A stretch of DNA of 64,000 bases, taken from Gracilaria domingensis. Its lineage: Eukaryota > Rhodophyta > Florideophyceae > Gracilariales > Gracilariaceae. The position numbers were made by a program, and so were the translations under genes. Location: assembly GCA_022539475.1 (NCBI GenBank), contig VCMS01000140.1, positions 141,437 to 205,436 of the forward strand, given 5' to 3'. Of the stretch, positions 42,301 through 51,241 are shown one piece after another. Positions within the stretch are counted from its first letter, which is position 1; the number at the start of each line of letters is the position of its first letter. The notes beneath the pieces are model-generated. The model was not told the DNA's origin. It saw only the letters and a program-made list of their open reading frames with translations, and searched no databases.

Positions 42301-44840
42301 CAATGGCTTTCGACGCGTATGCCACTGTTCGTGGATGTTCTGACTGCGCGAAGAACCGCGTCAAGCTCCATAAGTATTCCAAGAAGTTGGCACTATTCCC
42401 TGCTAGGGCTCCACTGGATTTTGTAGCGATCGATCTACTCGGCGAGTTTATTCGTACCCGCCGGGGAAACCGGTTTTTGCTTGTTATCACCGACCGCTTT
42501 TCTAAGCTGGTACGGACTGTGCCTTTAAAGAAGGTTACTGCTAGTGCGGTCGCCCAAGCTTTCGTTACTCACTGGGTTTTTGTCTATGGACCGCCGATTG
42601 ACTTACTATCGGATAATGGACCGCAGTTCACGGCTAAGTTCTTTCAGGACGTATGCCGCATCTTGCGGATCCAAAACTGGTTTACGACAACATATCATCC
42701 CCAGAGTAATGGGCAGGTTGAGCGTTTTAACCGCACGATGCTCAACGCATTGCGGACGTTTGTTGCCGAGCATCCGTCGGAATGGGATCAGTACACCGAT
42801 GCGGTGACTTATGCCTACAATACGCAGGTTCATCGCACGACTCGAATCTCACCGTTCGAGCTTGTGCTATCACGCGTCCCACCTTCGGTGGCTATCGAGC
42901 CACAGCCAACTTTGGATAAGTTTCCGTCACCCCGTCTACACAGGGACGCCTGGAAGGACTGGCTTAAGAACATTATCCCTACAGTTGGGCAGCATATCGC
43001 TAAGGCCCAGGCCGCATACAAGCGGAATTTCGACGCTAGAGTGCGTAAGAGTGCCCCTCAGATCAGGGAAGGTAGCTTTGCCTTCGTACGGAAGGAGTAC
43101 TACAACCCCGAAAAGGAGAAGCGCCACAAGCTTTCTCCTATCGCGGACGGCCCGTTCCGGGTTATTGCTGTCACCGACACAACGGTTGTCCTTGATATCA
43201 AGGGAGAGCACGAGCGTTTGTCGCTAGATCGCATAACGCCTGCGCCAAAGCCTGTTTCGCAGGATTCGCTACCGTCATCGTCGGCCCCTACCGCACCCAC
43301 TGTGGGAACAGCCGTCGAAACGGAAACAGACGCCGCGGCGGGTACCCGCACTCAACCGTCTGTGTTGCCGCATCCGGATCGCGGACTTGCCCATTTGCCT
43401 GCTAAGCCGGAATCTGACCGGTCGGTCTCCAATGCCGCACATGTGCACACGCGGATAAGGGCCCCTATGGGGATACTCGCCGCCACCCCCGACACTCCCA
43501 CTGAGGAGGGGGAGGAGGCAGGTCGTTCTTTTTCGTTGTCGCCGTCGTCGACGGAGTCGCCTTCGCAGGCCTCTGTATCGCACGCAAGTCGTGATGAATG
43601 CACGTCAACACGCGACACACAGCCGGAGAGCCGGAAAGAAGAGAACGACGCGCAGCTACCGCGGAAGCCTCAAGGAGAGGAAAATCACTCTCGCTCACCA
43701 CCACCGTCGCAAACGGAGTTACGTTTGCAGGCCCAAGAACGGGAACACAGTACCGATGGGGTACGTGATTTGCAGCCGGAAAGCCGGAGGGATCGCACAG
43801 TATCGCGGAGGCCTTCTGAGAAGGACGCCACCTCGGTGACGATTGCAGCCGGAAGACCGGAAGAGAAGGACGCGCCGTTACCACGGAAGGCTGAGGTGGA
43901 AGGCACCACTATGGTGAATCGCAAAGCCGGAAGTCCGGAGAAAGAAGAGTTAGTTCGAAAAAACCGTGCTGTTACGGCAGACCCGACTTCGGGAGATTTT
44001 GGTGCAGCACCGAGTGCCAAAGCCGTCAAAAAGACGGAACCAACCACCAGTGTGGCGAACAGTCAAGCCACAGCAAGTGGGCAGCACTCAAGCACTGACG
44101 ACGCGTGCACGTCGCGCCAAGTGTCGAGCTCCGTGGGAGATCCGCCTCCAACCGAGGATTACAGTGCGCAAGCCGGGCACGCGCCAGCCACAGACCTGGC
44201 GCCGCCTAAAAACGGTTCAAAAAATTCCGAATTTGAATCGGCTCTTGACAGCCATGCAAAGGCGCAGGTGTCGCAAACCGCAGCGCGCGGCGAACCGCCG
44301 CCACGGCACGTGCCAGAACACCACTCGCTGGCTCACCGCTCTGCGGACCGTTCACCGTCGCAACGGGAGATTGTGCCGGAACGCCGGAAGCTCGCTATTC
44401 GAGAAGACCGAAGCACAGTCACAGCCCAGCAGCATGGGGAGAAGAACCAGGAATCTGGAAGCATGGTGGTCAGGAAAGTACCATGGTCACGGAGACCAAC
44501 GCCTGGCGTACAGGATGTACTGCCGTCAGGACGGAAGCCGATCACGAACGACGATGCCCACGACGGGAGAAGCGACGACTACGCCTCGAAAGAGGATTCT
44601 TCAAGCAAGCCGCATACAGAGCGGAGTGTTCTCGATGAGGAATATTTCATTGACCGTCTGGTAAGTCACGGCTACGCCCCTGACGGGGAACTACTGTATC
44701 GAGTCCGTTGGTACGGCTACGCCTCCTCAGAGGATACGCACGAGCCCATTGAGCACTTGCCTCGCTCGAAGGTCTTGCAGTACCACCGTCGCACACGGAC
44801 GCCGATACCGGCTACGCTGGACAAGGCCCAAGTGGGTTGA
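39243..44840 (+). CDS. pol: Element 3 Pol polyprotein with chromodomain
   Basis: The frame is open from before the gag stop in the -1 frame relative to gag and has no suitable ATG at its start, so expression as a Gag-Pol fusion by frameshifting is expected. Counting from 39423: protease LDTGAGPN (about 53-60), reverse transcriptase (about 400-640, YLDD at 550-553), RNase H (about 690-810, DTDASDYQ), integrase zinc-binding region (about 930-985), DDE core (about 1000-1110; TDRFSK, LLSDNGPQF, NGQVERFNR), a disordered linker of about 430 residues, and a C-terminal chromodomain (about 1740-1797, LLYRVRWYGYASSEDT). The chromodomain places it with the chromoviruses, which target chromatin marks. 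It appears intact. Confidence 0.9.
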   Translation, partial: NCSRPCGIATSADWRRRSEKLSKGASSNGEAPPATGFSAPEAEKPRSPVTILSRKLATTDVDSEHLGVLRRPWIRSKNSRFPDRVLVMAKRNYKVYADLGVSDQYMVRQLSVLDTGAGPNFLVESMIPPHLRSRVRAAPQIDIADANNRPLSTVGVIDLLVRLGRYVAKLDFLVCKQLAAPVILGCDFCDRFVDAIRPRKRTIEMEDGTTVPIVRRPLRRALKKQVPLPAAQKPTADERKSTKLRVARPISIPPESQVWVTVTSPQCGLQTVQPLPALQEKHQLALANGIVFVEPEKPFQVLVANFSRFPQRLVRSQVIGSLLPHPAAIVPTQVSIAEVLGILEAEEGEAERNNSETNTGPNSSSEDATPTSSDANNRSLSKEAMPTSSGSNDTDLSAADTKDKAVQELESLDLEHVPETHRDKLRHMLEEFTPMWDGTLGKIGITEHRIDLLPNTRPISQHPYRAGPTARQEEKAQVEKMLRAGVIEPAQSPWASPVVLAPKPDGSWRFCIDYRKLNAATVKDVYPIPRMDECIDSLGDAKVFTTLDANWGYWQVPVRAEDRDKTAFVCHEGLYRFNRMPFGLTNAPATFQRAVDILLARFKWKTCLVYLDDIIVYSSNLDEHLTHVRDVMRVLRDAGITLKLKKCEFFTETVRYLGHVIRPGRLSIDEVRVKSLKEAKHPRTQTELRSSLGLCNVYRRFIPNFADIAAPLNELLRKGQPVDLEEFDDRKVAAFSSLVDAVTSPPVLSLPRAGLPYAVDTDASDYQVGCALFQTTNDGERLPIGYWSRSLNVHERNYSVSEKECLAVVWALQTLRPYLMGTRFIVHTDHSALRWLLSIAEPSGRLMRWRLRLSEFDFEIRYKKGLLNTQADALSRLETAAEAAPVDDLEIPCFLVEDGSSDADEESEGWDIYDAVLAVSDTQPEPGSFVPIKPEELIREQHTDRFCTEIRSRLNGGAQLPFVENDQGFLIRTVGNRPQIVVPHSLQSRVLHLSHYAKLSAHPGGRKLYYTLRKDFYWPAMAFDAYATVRGCSDCAKNRVKLHKYSKKLALFPARAPLDFVAIDLLGEFIRTRRGNRFLLVITDRFSKLVRTVPLKKVTASAVAQAFVTHWVFVYGPPIDLLSDNGPQFTAKFFQDVCRILRIQNWFTTTYHPQSNGQVERFNRTMLNALRTFVAEHPSEWDQYTDAVTYAYNTQVHRTTRISPFELVLSRVPPSVAIEPQPTLDKFPSPRLHRDAWKDWLKNIIPTVGQHIAKAQAAYKRNFDARVRKSAPQIREGSFAFVRKEYYNPEKEKRHKLSPIADGPFRVIAVTDTTVVLDIKGEHERLSLDRITPAPKPVSQDSLPSSSAPTAPTVGTAVETETDAAAGTRTQPSVLPHPDRGLAHLPAKPESDRSVSNAAHVHTRIRAPMGILAATPDTPTEEGEEAGRSFSLSPSSTESPSQASVSHASRDECTSTRDTQPESRKEENDAQLPRKPQGEENHSRSPPPSQTELRLQAQEREHSTDGVRDLQPESRRDRTVSRRPSEKDATSVTIAAGRPEEKDAPLPRKAEVEGTTMVNRKAGSPEKEELVRKNRAVTADPTSGDFGAAPSAKAVKKTEPTTSVANSQATASGQHSSTDDACTSRQVSSSVGDPPPTEDYSAQAGHAPATDLAPPKNGSKNSEFESALDSHAKAQVSQTAARGEPPPRHVPEHHSLAHRSADRSPSQREIVPERRKLAIREDRSTVTAQQHGEKNQESGSMVVRKVPWSRRPTPGVQDVLPSGRKPITNDDAHDGRSDDYASKEDSSSKPHTERSVLDEEYFIDRLVSHGYAPDGELLYRVRWYGYASSEDTHEPIEHLPRSKVLQYHRRTRTPIPATLDKAQVG

Positions 44841-44865
44841 CCACCCACGTTCCTATTGAGCGCAG

Positions 44866-45150
44866 CCGTCTCGGACGGAATATGCCGCCTCATGCGGACA
44901 GTATTGCATTACGCAAAAATATGCCGCGTCAAGCGGGTGTAACTAAGTTAACTTGATATCACTCAGCCGCCTCAGGCGGACCAGGCCGCTCTAAGCGGAC
45001 AGCTTTTTGCTGAACAAACATGCCGCGAAATGCGGAAGCCACTTACAGTGGAGAAGAAGATAAAGAAGAAAGAAGCATAAGCAGAAGGAGAAGAAGCCAG
45101 GACACTGGAAGGAAGACTAAGAAGTTTTATCGCTACAGCCGCTTGTGCGG
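44866..45150. promoter_or_regulatory. Cluster of seven short palindromes in the pol/antisense-ORF gap of element 3
   Basis: CCGTCTCGGACGG (44866-44878), CCGCCTCATGCGG (44885-44897), CCGCGTCAAGCGG (44924-44936), CCGCCTCAGGCGG (44967-44979), CCGCTCTAAGCGG (44986-44998), CCGCGAAATGCGG (45023-45035) and CCGCTTGTGCGG (45139-45150). The stems are kept while the loops vary. This suggests RNA hairpins or a dimer binding site, possibly used where converging transcripts end. The rest of the gap (44841-45348) shows no gene. Confidence 0.7.
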
Positions 45151-45348
45151 AAAAGTTACCCCTCTCTTGTGGGCCATTCGCAACAGCCTCAAACGAGGTA
45201 TTGCCCACTGAGAAGGGGGAGAGCAAGACGAAGAGTTTGAGCCAAGCCAGCACGGCTGGAGAAGTTTACCTCTAACTATTGAGTCGCCCCTCACCATCGG
45301 GGTCTATCGCGGACTACCGTAGCCCGTAGGGGATCGCGAGCCGGGGAA

Positions 45349-47148
45349 TTACGCGCCAGACGGCCCAGCACCTGGGGTGCCCCCACTACCGGGAGCCCCG
45401 GAGAAGCGCTGTGCCGCTATTGCTTGCAACTCCGACTCGTCGGTCACCGTATCGGGAACGGCCACTCCCACGCCTCGAAGGAAGTCGCGAATGACCGCCG
45501 CTCGCGGAGTGAGAGAAGAACTGCCGCCCACGGCGGATGCTACATCCTGAGCCCACGGGCCGGTCGGAGCGGGAGCCGCTACAGCGGGTGCGTCAACGAT
45601 CACGACTTCGTCGTCATCTCCCGTAGCGTCGGGCTCCGAGGCAACCCCCACTGGGCTCCCCTCATCCATGGGACTTCCTCCCTCTGCAGGGTCATCACCG
45701 TCATCGTCGACGTATACGAACCCACGCGGGTGCCCTTCCGGGATATATCGCTCCTCTCGGCGGCGACCAGCCGCCTCAGCGGGGCCAATTACCTCCCAAA
45801 TCCACGGGTCAAAGTATACGAAGTCGCCGGCGTTGACGTTCCGTCCGGGAGAACGGTCCGACTGCCGACGGACTCCGTCGGAAACCTGACTAGCAGGCAC
45901 CTCATTCCAGTCAATCTGGTCAATGACGTCCACCAACGCGGTGGCTTCGCGCGCATTGCGGACCGAGCCGAGCACTTCGGAGAGATCCAACGCTCGGATC
46001 GCTTGCCGGATGAGTTCCGGGATGAACCAAACTCGGTACGAATCATATGCCTCGATGAGGAGGAAAGCCGCAACGCGGACGGTCCATTCTGTTGCCAGGA
46101 TGCTCCACAGGCCGCGAGGCGGATCGTTCATGAAATACGAGCCTATGTAAGTTAGGCAGGGCGGTAGCTCTACGTGACACCCTCGTGGGACTTCGACCGC
46201 AGGCCAGAATGACGGCAGCGGCAGGTATCGCCCAGTATGGGAGTGACGCGCAATGCGTTCCACCTCCGTGCACTGGTACGGCACCAGTACCCCGAAGCGG
46301 GAACGCCATTTCCTCTCGAATCGGAGGCCTTCATGAAATTGAGACCGTCCAGGACGGCGAAGGAACCGGAACTCGGCGCGGAGGATCGGCCGCGCCCACA
46401 GGATCAACTCCTGCTGCGGCTGAACGGTATCCGAATATCGGTCAATTTCGTCCAACGCGTTGGCTAGGTGGTCGCCGTAGCCGACCTCGCCGAAAGTTCG
46501 GTAACGTGCCACATCGTACTGGTACTGTGCCGGCACCGGATGTTCGTTCGGAGCTCGGAAGTGTCGCGCGTACCCAATGCGGGCCATCTCATTGCGAGCG
46601 AATTGTCTCGTCTCGTTTCGACCTATAAACAGGCAGCTCGGTATAACCGCAACGCGGGCGATCCAGTCCCATGAACGGGTAACGTCAGTAGGAAGCCCAC
46701 CAGGGAGTTGACCGTCGACAGCGTACGAGTCGACGAGCTCTGTATCCCGAACGGCTTCGGCGTCAAACCAGGGGGCCTGGGCAAAAAGGAAACTGTGCCG
46801 GTGCGGATCCCGGATGCGTAAGGCGCCTGCGGTAGGCCATCCACCCAGCGTAGCTGGCATCTCGGCGTTGAACCAATCCCACACGGGCGCGGGACCAGCC
46901 TGAGCTGGAGCGTGATCTTGTCCGGAAGAACCCGGCTGGGAGGCAGCCGCCGACTGCGGGAGAGGTACAGACCGGAACGGCGGGTTCGACACTTGCATGC
47001 GTGCCGTCGAGGACGGAGGGCCGTTCGGTGCGTTGGACATCGCGGAAGGGCTCGAGATGACGAGGTTCGCTACTGACACCGGAGGTGTTGGTGGCTCCGA
47101 ACAGTTCTCGGCAGACCCGTCTTGGGAGACTTCCTTATATCCCTCCAT
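45349..47148 (-). CDS. Element 3 antisense ORF, conserved protein of unknown function
   Basis: 599 residues on the strand opposite to gag-pol, from an ATG at 47148, between pol and the 3' LTR. The first 100 residues are Pro/Ser-rich. A conserved globular part of about 330 residues follows, with WDWFNAEMP, WDWIARVAVIPS, RFERKWRSRFGVLVPYQ, LPPCLTYIGS, TEWTVRVAAFLLIEAYDSYR and ALVDVIDQIDWNEVP. The last 160 residues are acidic and then Ala/Gly/Pro-rich. No signal peptide, membrane span, zinc finger or nuclease motif is seen, so it does not look like an envelope protein. Homologous ORFs sit at the same place in elements 1 and 2, which argues for a function kept by selection. It may be expressed from a promoter in or near the 3' LTR. 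Confidence 0.75.
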   Translation of the reverse strand: MEGYKEVSQDGSAENCSEPPTPPVSVANLVISSPSAMSNAPNGPPSSTARMQVSNPPFRSVPLPQSAAASQPGSSGQDHAPAQAGPAPVWDWFNAEMPATLGGWPTAGALRIRDPHRHSFLFAQAPWFDAEAVRDTELVDSYAVDGQLPGGLPTDVTRSWDWIARVAVIPSCLFIGRNETRQFARNEMARIGYARHFRAPNEHPVPAQYQYDVARYRTFGEVGYGDHLANALDEIDRYSDTVQPQQELILWARPILRAEFRFLRRPGRSQFHEGLRFERKWRSRFGVLVPYQCTEVERIARHSHTGRYLPLPSFWPAVEVPRGCHVELPPCLTYIGSYFMNDPPRGLWSILATEWTVRVAAFLLIEAYDSYRVWFIPELIRQAIRALDLSEVLGSVRNAREATALVDVIDQIDWNEVPASQVSDGVRRQSDRSPGRNVNAGDFVYFDPWIWEVIGPAEAAGRRREERYIPEGHPRGFVYVDDDGDDPAEGGSPMDEGSPVGVASEPDATGDDDEVVIVDAPAVAAPAPTGPWAQDVASAVGGSSSLTPRAAVIRDFLRGVGVAVPDTVTDESELQAIAAQRFSGAPGSGGTPGAGPSGA

Positions 47149-47201
47149 CGCGAGGCGTATCGAGCCGACGGAGTCGGTGTCTCAGTCTGAGAAGGGGGAG
47201 A

Positions 47202-48058
47202 TGTAGAGCAAAACGCCCTTCGTGGGGATGCACCGAGGTGCTTTTCATAGTTTGTTGATCCGTTACCGGCTGCGACACCTCAGGTTATGAGAGGCTACTG
47301 GGGTAGTGCCCCTATTTTGGGGTATGCCTAGGAAGGGTAGTATTTCTGCACACGTGTGCCAAGTTGGCCCGATCGCGCGGGCCCCGTGGCAAGCAGGCCA
47401 CGGGGGCACACCTGTAGTGTATTGGCCGGCAGCGCCGGATAGTTAGATATTTTAATTGATATTTTCAAGTGCCGTATATAATTGGCGGCACTTGCCGCCA
47501 CTGTACGGGAAGTAAACCTCAACGAGGCCTTTGGCTCTGATCTTCTTGCCGCTTGCGCACGGTCACCAGCCCCATCCTGGGGAATACCGCCGCAATTCCG
47601 GGCTGATCAACCAACCTCCGTCCCTGAGGAGTACTAATCCGTCGTCACGGCACTTTTCTTATCTATTTTATTGTTTTCATTTCCGTCTTACGGCTTTCGC
47701 TACTCTGCCCTACATTGTAGGTTTGTTTTATTTGTCTCGGGAGTTTTCCCGCTTATCGCGAGTCAGTGCTCCGCAGTGCGGCTCGTTTGTGGATCTTTTG
47801 TCGTCCCAGACCGTTGGGCTGGATACCCCCACTCGCTGTGGCTCGCCGGAACCATCCGGATACCTACGCCGATTCTACCCCTTCTACCTCCGACTGCACG
47901 CCCAGATCGGGGCCACCCGGATTTACACCCGGCTCGTGTTGGCCCTATCGGAGGGTTCTGCCGCTCGACTGCCCTTCACAGGGAGCAGGGCCTGAACACC
48001 CTGAGGTGCTCGTCCGCGACGCGGTTTGTTGTTTTCCCGTCGAGGGTTTTGCACCACA
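47202..48058 (+). repeat. Element 3 3' LTR
   Basis: 857 bp, preceded by the polypurine tract GAAGGGGGAGA and followed by the target duplication AGAGG. Confidence 0.92.
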
Positions 48059-48063
48059 AGAGG

Positions 48064-48684
48064 TAACCTCCCGCTGACCTCCTCCTTCAGTAAAGGGTAA
48101 CCGAGTTCGGCTCTGAACTACGTTCGCCTGCACGAAGTGCGCAACGCCCTCAGAAGGGTCACCGCGTACGGTACGGACTGGATTAATCCCTCTGCATCAT
48201 TCAGACACAAATGACCTACACAGCTGTTGACCTCGGGCTTATTTCCGTCTTCGGACCGTTGTTTTACTTTTCTTTCCTTGCACATTACTGCTTACCTTTG
48301 TCAGGTGGTTTTTCCGCCGCTGTACAGAGTTACTGCCGCGTGGGTTTAATAGACAACCCCCATCTCCCGTCGCCGGGTCTGTTGTCGCCTGTTGCACGCC
48401 CCGCCGAGGGTTTCTCCTTTGTTTCTCCCTTCTTTTTCCCCCTTCTACCTAGGGCTTACACTGCTCTACGGTACCTTTCCTCTTCACCATTCCGTCACTT
48501 TTTTGCCGGACTCCTGGATCAGGCCCGTTCACTCCTCAACCTCCGTAGGTATATCTCGTACCACGGGCGGTCTTACACCCGCACTATCCGTGTTCGGAGA
48601 GCTCACCACTGAGTTCACCTCGTCTAGAGGGCAAGGACTTGAACTTCTTAAGAGACGATTCCATCGCTAGGGGTTTTCTCTACA
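48064..48684 (+). repeat. Element 1 3' LTR, second part
   Basis: Continues the LTR begun at 35926. Its last 335 bp match the 5' LTR remnant at 14006-14340. The complete LTR would be about 970 bp. It ends CTCTACA; no target duplication can be checked because the left end is lost. Confidence 0.8.
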
Positions 48685-51042
48685 ACTCGAATGCGACCCT
48701 GCTTATATAGACGATTGCTACCCTCTATTCTAACTTTTATTTGAGGGTAGGATATCGTACAAACTATTTATATGATTTTGTACTTTCTACACACCTCGAC
48801 AAAACGTTTTAGACACTTTGTTGCCTTACTAGCGACCTATCACATCTTGTTTTGGCGTTTACAGCCTTTAAAAGTTTCATAACGAGCTGTTCAGAATTTT
48901 CCAGACATTTCCTCTACGTTGTGAGCTCGGAAACATTTTTTCTAGATCTATCTCAAGAAAATCTGGAAGAAAGAAAATGTCTTCGTCCTACTAGGATTAC
49001 TCTTGGAGGTTTTTAGAAGTACCAGACATTTTAACACCACCATACCGTTTCTTCTACGTATTTCTTGTAGTTCAATGCAGCGCCCTCACGCGTTGCATTG
49101 AACGTTCTGCGCAACGTGCGGAACATTGCTGAAAGTGCTTACTGTGTTTACTATTGCGTAAAGTGCCTACCTTGCTTACATTGATGAGAGTTCTTACCGG
49201 GCGGTTAATCATCTGCTTTTGCGACGTTTTGTTACTCTCAGCAGCTTGAGTTAGACGTGTTTATTAAGGTAAAAGCTCTCGGGATATCTGAAACTGTGAC
49301 ATTCACCCTCATTTTCTTTCCCACATGTTCTTTTTGTCTTCTTTTTCTTGTACTTGTTACCAGTGTTAATTCCGAGCTTAAAGAGGACGATGTAGAATTC
49401 GTCGACAATTTTCGCGCGGTCGTGGGCATTGCTGCCGTCGGGGGCGCTCTGCAATCGCGAATTCTTAATGTTTCCCTTTCGCGCGCGTACCTTGGTAAGT
49501 GGCAGGACGCGTACAGCTGCGTCGAGAATGGCATGAATGCGCACGGTCACAGAAAATGTTTGTTTACGCTGCTCGCGTTTAGGTCTTCCAGACCTTTCCT
49601 CGCTTCACAAGGGCCCTGGTAGCCCGCCTGCTGGACACGTAGAACTTTTCTGTGTTGCTGAATAAAGGCTCTAACTTTTTATCTCACACGTCGTCCATAC
49701 TCGAACAACGAAAGCAAGAACTAGCGATTGTCGGTTATGAAAAGTACAAGAGTTGACGTGGAATTTGTCTTTTATTTGCGACATAAGTAAATTGCGGAAA
49801 GGCTGTATCGAATTGAGTTTAGATAGCGTAACCACTTAAGCTCTGAATTGCAAGTAGAAGTTCCAATAGAACAGCTGTTGACGCGACACCAGGATGTAGT
49901 GACTAAATTTTGTTTTTCTTTCTATCAGTGGACACGAATTATTAGTTGTTTACTTTTTAAGCTAACAAAAAGAGTTAATCCCGAATTTTGACCTGGCTTT
50001 GCCGTGTTATTCTGTGAGGGAACTGTTGTGGGGGAAGCTCGTGGGGGAGTTTTGCGAGCTGCGTCGTGTTTGATGACGGCGGCTGAAGCGCTGGGTGCGC
50101 CCTTGTCGAAGGTCGCGCTAGTTGCCGCCGCCACCGGCGCAGTAGTATATAGACCTGGATTAGTAGCAGTCCTATCTAGTCTAGTGGAATTAATCTATCG
50201 TATTCAATCTATTTACTCAGTAAACTACGGCTCTACGACGGTCTTTAACCGAGCGCGACGCAGCGCTACGCAAGGCTGTAAGTCCGCAAGCGCGATGCAG
50301 CTCTCCGCAGGAGCCGTAAGTTGCGTTGCACATGCAGCCCACCGGCGGGCCGCCACTGTGCGTCTCAGCTCTGTCCGTCCGAACAGCCCACCAGCGGGCC
50401 GCGACATCGGACTGTGCTGTTTCTGTCTAGTCCCACTCCGGGACCAGAGCCGATCTACCGATACATCTCAACAGGCATTCTATCGCTGTGCTCATCGTTC
50501 TGTGAGAAGGCCTTAACACTATCTTCTGGTTTTTCCCCGTTGTCGTGTTTTCCGCAACAGGAGCGTCTAAGATGACGGCTACTGGAACTTTTTCGTGTAT
50601 TTAGTCGTCATAACGGATTAGAACGCATTGATTGGCAGTGTCGTAAAGAGTAAAAGCGCCTCCGAAAACATCGGGTTTATCTCCATCCTGGTTTGCTATA
50701 TAGTCCTGACTGTTCGTTGTAAGCATTAATCAATACCAAGCGTTTGCTAAGTTCTAACTCAATCTTTCGTCGGAAATGTTGTTTACGTGCCACTGTATCA
50801 ATAAGAGCATTAATTTCAAAACTTTTTGTCCACATCTCGATCCCAGTATTTTCAGCCTGCGAACAGGGCGATCAATGTGCAGGCTGTCAATGTGGCATCA
50901 GTGAGGCAATCAGGAAGAAATGTCTCTCGATTCAAAAGTAATTCAGATTGAATTACAAAGCGAGCAACCATAGCTTTTTATTCTGCTCTTATGCAGCCCG
51001 AGCTTGTCAAGTACCATAGAAGTAGTATCCGTCGAAGCACAA
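48685..51042. other. gene-poor AT-rich region
   Basis: About 2.4 kb without a convincing gene. A small hairpin (CTACCCTC ... GAGGGTAG, about 48719-48752) lies near the left end. A GC-richer patch at 50000-50420 contains two direct copies of CAGCCCACC(G/A)GCGGGCCGC (50335-50353 and 50384-50402). Open frames at 49257 and 50004 are judged chance. Confidence 0.4.
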
Positions 51043-51241
51043 TAAGGCCATCTCCACCGGTTTGATGGACGATGGAAAATTCGAGGATTTTATTCGGCCA
51101 AGTGGCGTTAGCCGCCTGGCTGAAACACAGAAGCCATCTATCGTCGGTACCAAAGCGGCGCCCACCGGTTTGATGATCAACGACGAAAGATACTCAGCAG
51201 GATCGCGTAATTTGCGTATGTGGTGACATTTGCTCGCTTTC

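Larger units (their letters stand above)
36276..48058 (+). mobile_element. Element 3: Ty3/gypsy chromodomain LTR retrotransposon, looks whole and young
   Basis: 11,783 bp with 857-bp LTRs (TGTAGAGC...CACCACA) that differ at only one position that I noticed, and a perfect 5-bp target duplication AGAGG (36271-36275 and 48059-48063). It contains a primer-binding site (37136-37150), gag, pol with a C-terminal chromodomain, a gap with seven short palindromes, a 599-codon ORF on the opposite strand and a polypurine tract (GAAGGGGGAGA, 47191-47201). No break was seen in any of the three ORFs. It is the youngest insertion of the nest, lying within the 3' LTR of the related element 1. Confidence 0.93.
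14006..48684 (+). mobile_element. Element 1: Ty3/gypsy chromodomain LTR retrotransposon, broken, host to two nested insertions
   Basis: The oldest of three nested elements. Only the last 335 bp of its 5' LTR remain. Its own sequence, about 11.4 kb, is interrupted by element 2 (19946-31420) in the integrase region and element 3 (36276-48058) inside its 3' LTR. Order: LTR remnant, primer-binding site (TGCTCTCCCGACTT, 14343-14356), gag, pol with protease, reverse transcriptase, RNase H, integrase and chromodomain, an antisense ORF, a polypurine tract (35913-35925) and the 3' LTR. The retained LTR portions differ at roughly 6% of positions by eye, so it is the oldest. It is broken in at least half a dozen places. 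It is related to element 3 but is a distinct subfamily. Confidence 0.85.

Noticed and set aside
44866-45150. CRISPR-like array
   Set aside because: Repeats are short palindromes with variable loops and irregular spacing inside a eukaryotic retrotransposon; there are no cas genes or uniform spacers.
45349-47148. Envelope protein of element 3
   Set aside because: It is on the opposite strand, with no signal peptide, no membrane span and no furin-like site.
49257-49622. 121-codon frame with a hydrophobic start
   Set aside because: It begins at GTG and has no usable ATG in its first 90 codons; composition is not protein-like and there is no supporting context.
50004-50516. 170-codon frame
   Set aside because: No good start, low-complexity Ala/Arg/Ser from GC-rich repeats, and a competing frame on the other strand; likely chance or part of an unidentified repeat.
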